Shown here: one piece after another, positions 6,475-8,682 of the stretch
Layout: the number at the start of each line of letters is the position of its first letter
Numbering within the stretch: the stretch's first letter is position 1
Origin: DATGFK01 sp040007395
Lineage (GTDB): Bacteria > Chloroflexota > Anaerolineae > Aggregatilineales > UBA2796
Assembly: GCA_040007395.1 (NCBI GenBank)
Contig: JBDTVG010000067.1
Coordinates: forward strand, 1 to 8,682
DNA: 8,682 bases
Direction: 5' to 3'
Made by a program: the position numbers and the translations under genes
The notes under the pieces: generated by a model
What the model saw: only the letters and a program-made list of their open reading frames with translations
Database searches by the model: none
Told to the model about the DNA's origin: nothing

Positions 6475-7146
6475 CTAACCGACCTTCGTATTGTCAACCT
6501 TATGTTGATTGGTGTCTGCCAGCGGATCAACGGTAGGTTCGGGATACGTATTGGTCAGGGCAGGAGCAATCTCATCGCTAGAATAGGCATCGCCATTCGG
6601 ATTAAAGCCTGTCCAACCCTGCTGATGCCACTCGGTGCTCTGAGCCTCAATATCCACCGGGCCGTACTGACGCATGATCGCTGTCGCAGCGTCTATCATG
6701 GTATCGGCAGCGCGAACCGTGACCAACGCATGACCCCGCCGAACCCCTTCAGCATAGCTGCCTGCGGATTCTTCGGGCAGTCCCATATGGACTAACGCAG
6801 CAGTCAAACCGCCCGTAATCGCACCAGTGCCAGCGCCAATCGCTGCACCCGTGACTCCACCGAGTGCTGCCGCCAATGGGCCTGCTGCAATGATCGGCCC
6901 GATACCGGGGATCGCCAGCGCCCCCAAGCCGACTACCAAGCCTGTCAGACCGCCGACAACTGCACCGAAGCCAGCTCCTTCCGAGCCTGAAACGTCATCC
7001 GTCGTAACCGTATAACCCTGTTGCCCCGATGGATCTTGCGCCGCAATGCTGATGTCTTCTCGCGCAAAACCGTTATTTTTCAAATCTTGGACAACCTTAT
7101 CGGCTACCGCCAAATCGTTATAGAGCGCTACCAAATTTCTTGTCAT
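6475..7146 (-). CDS. General stress protein with YflT/17M-type domain and glycine-zipper insert
   Basis: The 223-aa protein opens with TRNLVALYNDLAVADKVVQ...GFAREDISIA (residues 2-36), the start of the fold seen in general stress protein 17M / YflT-like proteins. The matching second half (GHALVTVRAADTMIDAATAIMRQYG, 138-162, with PVDIEAQ) follows a long Gly/Ala-rich insert (about 54-122) with GxxxG-type repeats (GAVVGGLTGLVVG, GGVTGAAIGAGTGAITGG). Such glycine zippers form tight hairpins in or on membranes. A polar tail of about 50 residues ends KVDNTKVG. The ATG at 7146 has GGGAGG with 10-nt spacing; the next upstream in-frame start (TTG 7164) lies before that RBS. It leads a two-gene unit with the basic membrane protein. 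Members are often stress-induced, but the biochemical role is not established. Confidence 0.82.
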   Translation of the reverse strand: MTRNLVALYNDLAVADKVVQDLKNNGFAREDISIAAQDPSGQQGYTVTTDDVSGSEGAGFGAVVGGLTGLVVGLGALAIPGIGPIIAAGPLAAALGGVTGAAIGAGTGAITGGLTAALVHMGLPEESAGSYAEGVRRGHALVTVRAADTMIDAATAIMRQYGPVDIEAQSTEWHQQGWTGFNPNGDAYSSDEIAPALTNTYPEPTVDPLADTNQHKVDNTKVG

Positions 7147-7174
7147 GGTCGTAGAACCTCCCAATTATCCATAT

Positions 7175-7202
7175 TTTATATATCAGGATCAGTGCTGCAC
7201 AA
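7175..7202 (-). promoter_or_regulatory. Candidate sigma-70 promoter of the stress-protein operon
   Basis: On the minus strand TTGTGC (7202-7197) and TATAAA (7180-7175) are 16 bp apart and lie about 30 to 55 bp upstream of the ATG at 7146. The surrounding AT-rich stretch (TATATAAAAT) offers alternative -10 registers. Transcription would begin near 7168, giving a short leader that includes the RBS. Found by eye. Confidence 0.35.
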
Positions 7203-7355
7203 TGGGGATCTGTGAACGGTGACCACTGCATTACAATACGACTCTCACTCAGTTGGCAGCCCGAAACATGTTCACATTCCCACGTTGTGTATCTCTGATA
7301 CCCTTTTAAGATAGCACCCAGACACTCAAAAAGTTCCAAACAGCCTCTTAAAAAA

Positions 7356-7398
7356 GCCTAAACCCCCTGAGAATTGGGGGATTTCGTTATTTTTAGGC
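7356..7398 (-). terminator. Stem-loop with minus-strand T6 tract (terminator-like)
   Basis: GCCTAAA (7356-7362) pairs with TTTAGGC (7392-7398), and directly inside it CCCCC (7363-7367) pairs with GGGGG (7376-7380) around an 8-nt loop. An 11-nt one-sided bulge (7381-7391) separates the two stems on the right arm. On the minus strand the structure is followed by TTTTTT (complement of 7350-7355), the shape of an intrinsic terminator. It would stop transcription running leftwards from the decarboxylase region towards the stress operon. An attenuator or a processed leader structure is an alternative. Confidence 0.5.
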
Positions 7399-7413
7399 AA
7401 ATCGTTACCAAAG

Positions 7414-7457
7414 TTTGATAATTTCTTATCATCCTTTGACAAATTTTGTGATATATT
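7414..7457 (+). promoter_or_regulatory. Extended -10 promoter with two operator-like inverted repeats
   Basis: TGATAA-TTTC-TTATCA (7416-7431) is a perfect 6-bp inverted repeat. Exactly 21 bp downstream of its TTTGA (7414) is a second TTTGA (7435) that begins a related element containing ACAAA-T-TTTGT (7439-7449). An extended -10, TGATATATT (7449-7457), directly abuts the second repeat, and the region 17 bp upstream of it falls at the right edge of the first repeat. The TTGACA at 7436-7441 is too close (10 bp) to pair with that -10. The arrangement fits a dimeric repressor covering the decarboxylase promoter. The regulator is not in this window. Confidence 0.4.
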
Positions 7458-7511
7458 GTACGAGTCCCCTTTACCAAACGAAATCCTATTCAAAGGAAAG
7501 ATACTGTCCAG

Positions 7512-8642
7512 ATGACCGCCATTTCCATTCGCCAGTCGGTTTATGATCGTGCCTGCCTTCTAGCTGCCCAGACTCCTTTTTTGGCTGTCGATGCCGATCA
7601 GGTGATTCAATCCTATTATGAATTGTTGAGCAGCGTACCGCACGCTGAGATTTTCTATGCGGTGAAGGCCAATTCACATACCGAGATTGTCGGGGATTTG
7701 GCGCGAGCGGGTGCATCTTTCGATGTGGCTTCGCAGCCTGAACTCGAAAAGGTGCTTGATCTGGGCGTTACGCCAGATCGCATTATTTGCAGCAACCCGA
7801 TCAAGAACGCCCGACTGTTAGCGCGTTGTGCCGAACTGGGCATATTTGCTACGGTTGCCGACTCAGTCGATGAAATCTACAAGATCGCCCGCTATGCACC
7901 CGGAACGCGGGTTTATATCCGGCTCTCGGTGGATAACTCTGGGTCGATTGTGCCGCTCAATCACAAGTTTGGGGTTTCTGCTGACGAAGCCTTGAAGTTG
8001 CTCGTACTGGCACGTGAAGTTGGTCTGCAACCAATTGGCCTATCGTTCCATGTTGGCTCGCAGTGTGTCAAGGCGGCTAACTGGGGTCGGGCTATTCAGG
8101 AATGTGGCAAAATCTGGCACGCGGCGGCTGCACAAGGGATCGATCTGTATTTCCTCGATCTCGGCGGCGGGTTCCCGATCATCACTGATCCCACTGTAGC
8201 TTCGTGGGACGAGATTGGGCAGACGATTAGCACCGCGATTGACACTTACCTTCCGCCAACGGAAGCCCTGCGCGTCATCCTAGAGCCGGGGCGAGCCATG
8301 GTCGGTGCGGCGGGTGTGATGATGACCACGATTGTCGGTAAGGCGCAGCGTGGCGATAAGACGTGGCTGTACCTTGATGTTGGTGTGTTCAATGGCTTGA
8401 TGGAAGTACTGGAAGGTTTCTCGTACAAAGTCAAAGCAGTAGATGTTGAATCGGAGCCAACGGTACTCTATACGCTGGCGGGGCCAAGCTGCGATAGCTA
8501 CGACACAATTATGCGGGATGTGCTGCTGCCCGAAATGCAGATTGGGGATCGGCTGTGCTTTTTTAATGCCGGGGCGTATACCACTGAATACGCTTCCAGC
8601 TTCAATGGCTTCGACGTACCCACTGTACAGATTCTAAAATAA
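7512..8642 (+). CDS. Fold-type III PLP-dependent decarboxylase, probably ornithine (or lysine/ornithine) decarboxylase
   Basis: This enzyme family decarboxylates basic amino acids with PLP; ornithine gives putrescine, the first step of polyamine synthesis, in the cytoplasm. The 376-aa protein is full length for the short bacterial type. PLP-binding Lys52 lies in FYAVKAN, followed by the alanine-racemase-like barrel with His180 (FHVGSQ), the Gly-rich phosphate loop (DLGGGFP, 216-222) and Glu258/Arg261 (EPGR). The C-terminal sheet carries Cys327-Asp328 in GPSCDSYDTI. The CD pair at this place fits ornithine/lysine decarboxylases, whereas diaminopimelate decarboxylases have CES. The ATG at 7512 is the only plausible start, but the AGGA is about 14 nt away, an unusually long spacing. 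The gene is transcribed away from the stress operon and seems unrelated to the sortase cluster. Substrate preference cannot be settled by reading. Confidence 0.9.
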   Translation: MTAISIRQSVYDRACLLAAQTPFLAVDADQVIQSYYELLSSVPHAEIFYAVKANSHTEIVGDLARAGASFDVASQPELEKVLDLGVTPDRIICSNPIKNARLLARCAELGIFATVADSVDEIYKIARYAPGTRVYIRLSVDNSGSIVPLNHKFGVSADEALKLLVLAREVGLQPIGLSFHVGSQCVKAANWGRAIQECGKIWHAAAAQGIDLYFLDLGGGFPIITDPTVASWDEIGQTISTAIDTYLPPTEALRVILEPGRAMVGAAGVMMTTIVGKAQRGDKTWLYLDVGVFNGLMEVLEGFSYKVKAVDVESEPTVLYTLAGPSCDSYDTIMRDVLLPEMQIGDRLCFFNAGAYTTEYASSFNGFDVPTVQILK

Positions 8643-8664
8643 CCCTCACAAGGTAAAATCTGCC

Positions 8665-8682
8665 CTATCTGTTAGCAGATAG
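8665..8682 (+). terminator. Hairpin after the decarboxylase, cut by the window edge
   Basis: CTATCTG (8665-8671) and CAGATAG (8676-8682) form a perfect 7-bp stem with a TTAG loop, beginning 23 nt after the decarboxylase stop. A T tract, if any, would lie outside the window. A terminator is the natural reading, but without the downstream bases it could equally be another repeat. Confidence 0.4.

Larger units (their letters stand above)
7147..7511. other. Divergent intergenic region, 365 bp
   Basis: This gap between two divergent genes has no credible coding sequence. From left to right it holds the stress-gene RBS and candidate promoter (to 7202); a 5-bp inverted repeat GTATC-TCT-GATAC (7289-7301) of uncertain meaning; a long stem-loop (7356-7398); two operator-like inverted repeats with an extended -10 (7414-7457); and the decarboxylase leader, in which the purine-rich AAAGGAAAG (7492-7500) is the only RBS-like sequence. 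A 73-codon minus-strand ORF (7339-7118) overlaps the stress gene start and looks spurious. From 7203 to 7349 I see little else. Confidence 0.6.

Noticed and set aside
6238..6795. 185-codon plus-strand ORF across the two stress genes
   Set aside because: It spans two minus-strand genes that have RBSs and recognisable architecture; no domain is visible in it.
7118..7339. 73-codon minus-strand ORF upstream of the stress gene
   Set aside because: It overlaps that gene's start and RBS, and its composition is not protein-like.
7436..7457. TTGACA plus TATATT as a sigma-70 promoter pair
   Set aside because: Only 10 bp separate them, too short for a sigma-70 promoter; an extended -10 is more plausible.
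1..8682. tRNA, rRNA, insertion sequence or phage genes
   Set aside because: I found no cloverleaf, rRNA core sequence, transposase or integrase motif, or flanking terminal inverted repeats on either strand.

Overview
The window reads as bacterial chromosome of moderate GC content from a lineage with Gram-positive-style surface anchoring but no obvious Firmicute or Actinobacterial signature. A Chloroflexota (Anaerolineae-like) origin is my best guess. It rests on the sortase with a TCWP active-site motif, the LPKTG-anchored VIT/VWA protein, the PD40 propeller, the 'CCCTCACCCC' hairpin repeat that translates as SPHPNPSPTGKG, and the stress-protein family. This placement is an inference.

Layout. 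Positions 1-46 are a G-rich 8-bp tandem array cut by the window edge. Positions 204-6138 hold seven plus-strand genes with short gaps or overlaps, ending in a strong terminator (6139-6173), so they are probably one operon: two tiny single-pass membrane proteins (56 and 70 aa) with similar C-terminal tails; a sortase with intact His/Cys/Arg; a 660-aa VIT+VWA protein with a full MIDAS and an LPKTG sorting signal; a membrane-anchored PD40-type beta-propeller; and two tandem paralogous exported proteins that look like divergent lysozyme-fold (SLT-like) proteins. Minus-strand genes follow at 6192-7146: a glycine-zipper general-stress-type protein and, 19 nt downstream, a small very basic membrane protein. 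They converge on the same terminator. A 365-bp divergent intergenic region (7147-7511) carries a long stem-loop and two operator-like inverted repeats two helical turns apart, overlapping an extended -10 promoter. The last gene (7512-8642, plus) is a fold-type III PLP decarboxylase, most like short ornithine/lysine decarboxylases. A hairpin closes the window.

How they may work together. The sortase and its adjacent LPKTG protein form an enzyme-substrate pair. The adjacent extracellular propeller, the two possible peptidoglycan-binding or peptidoglycan-cleaving paralogs and the two mini membrane proteins suggest a dedicated cell-surface module. The sortase-substrate pairing is well supported by motifs; the roles of the other five genes are inferred from linkage. 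The two minus-strand genes look like an envelope-stress unit, and the decarboxylase looks like an independent polyamine gene.
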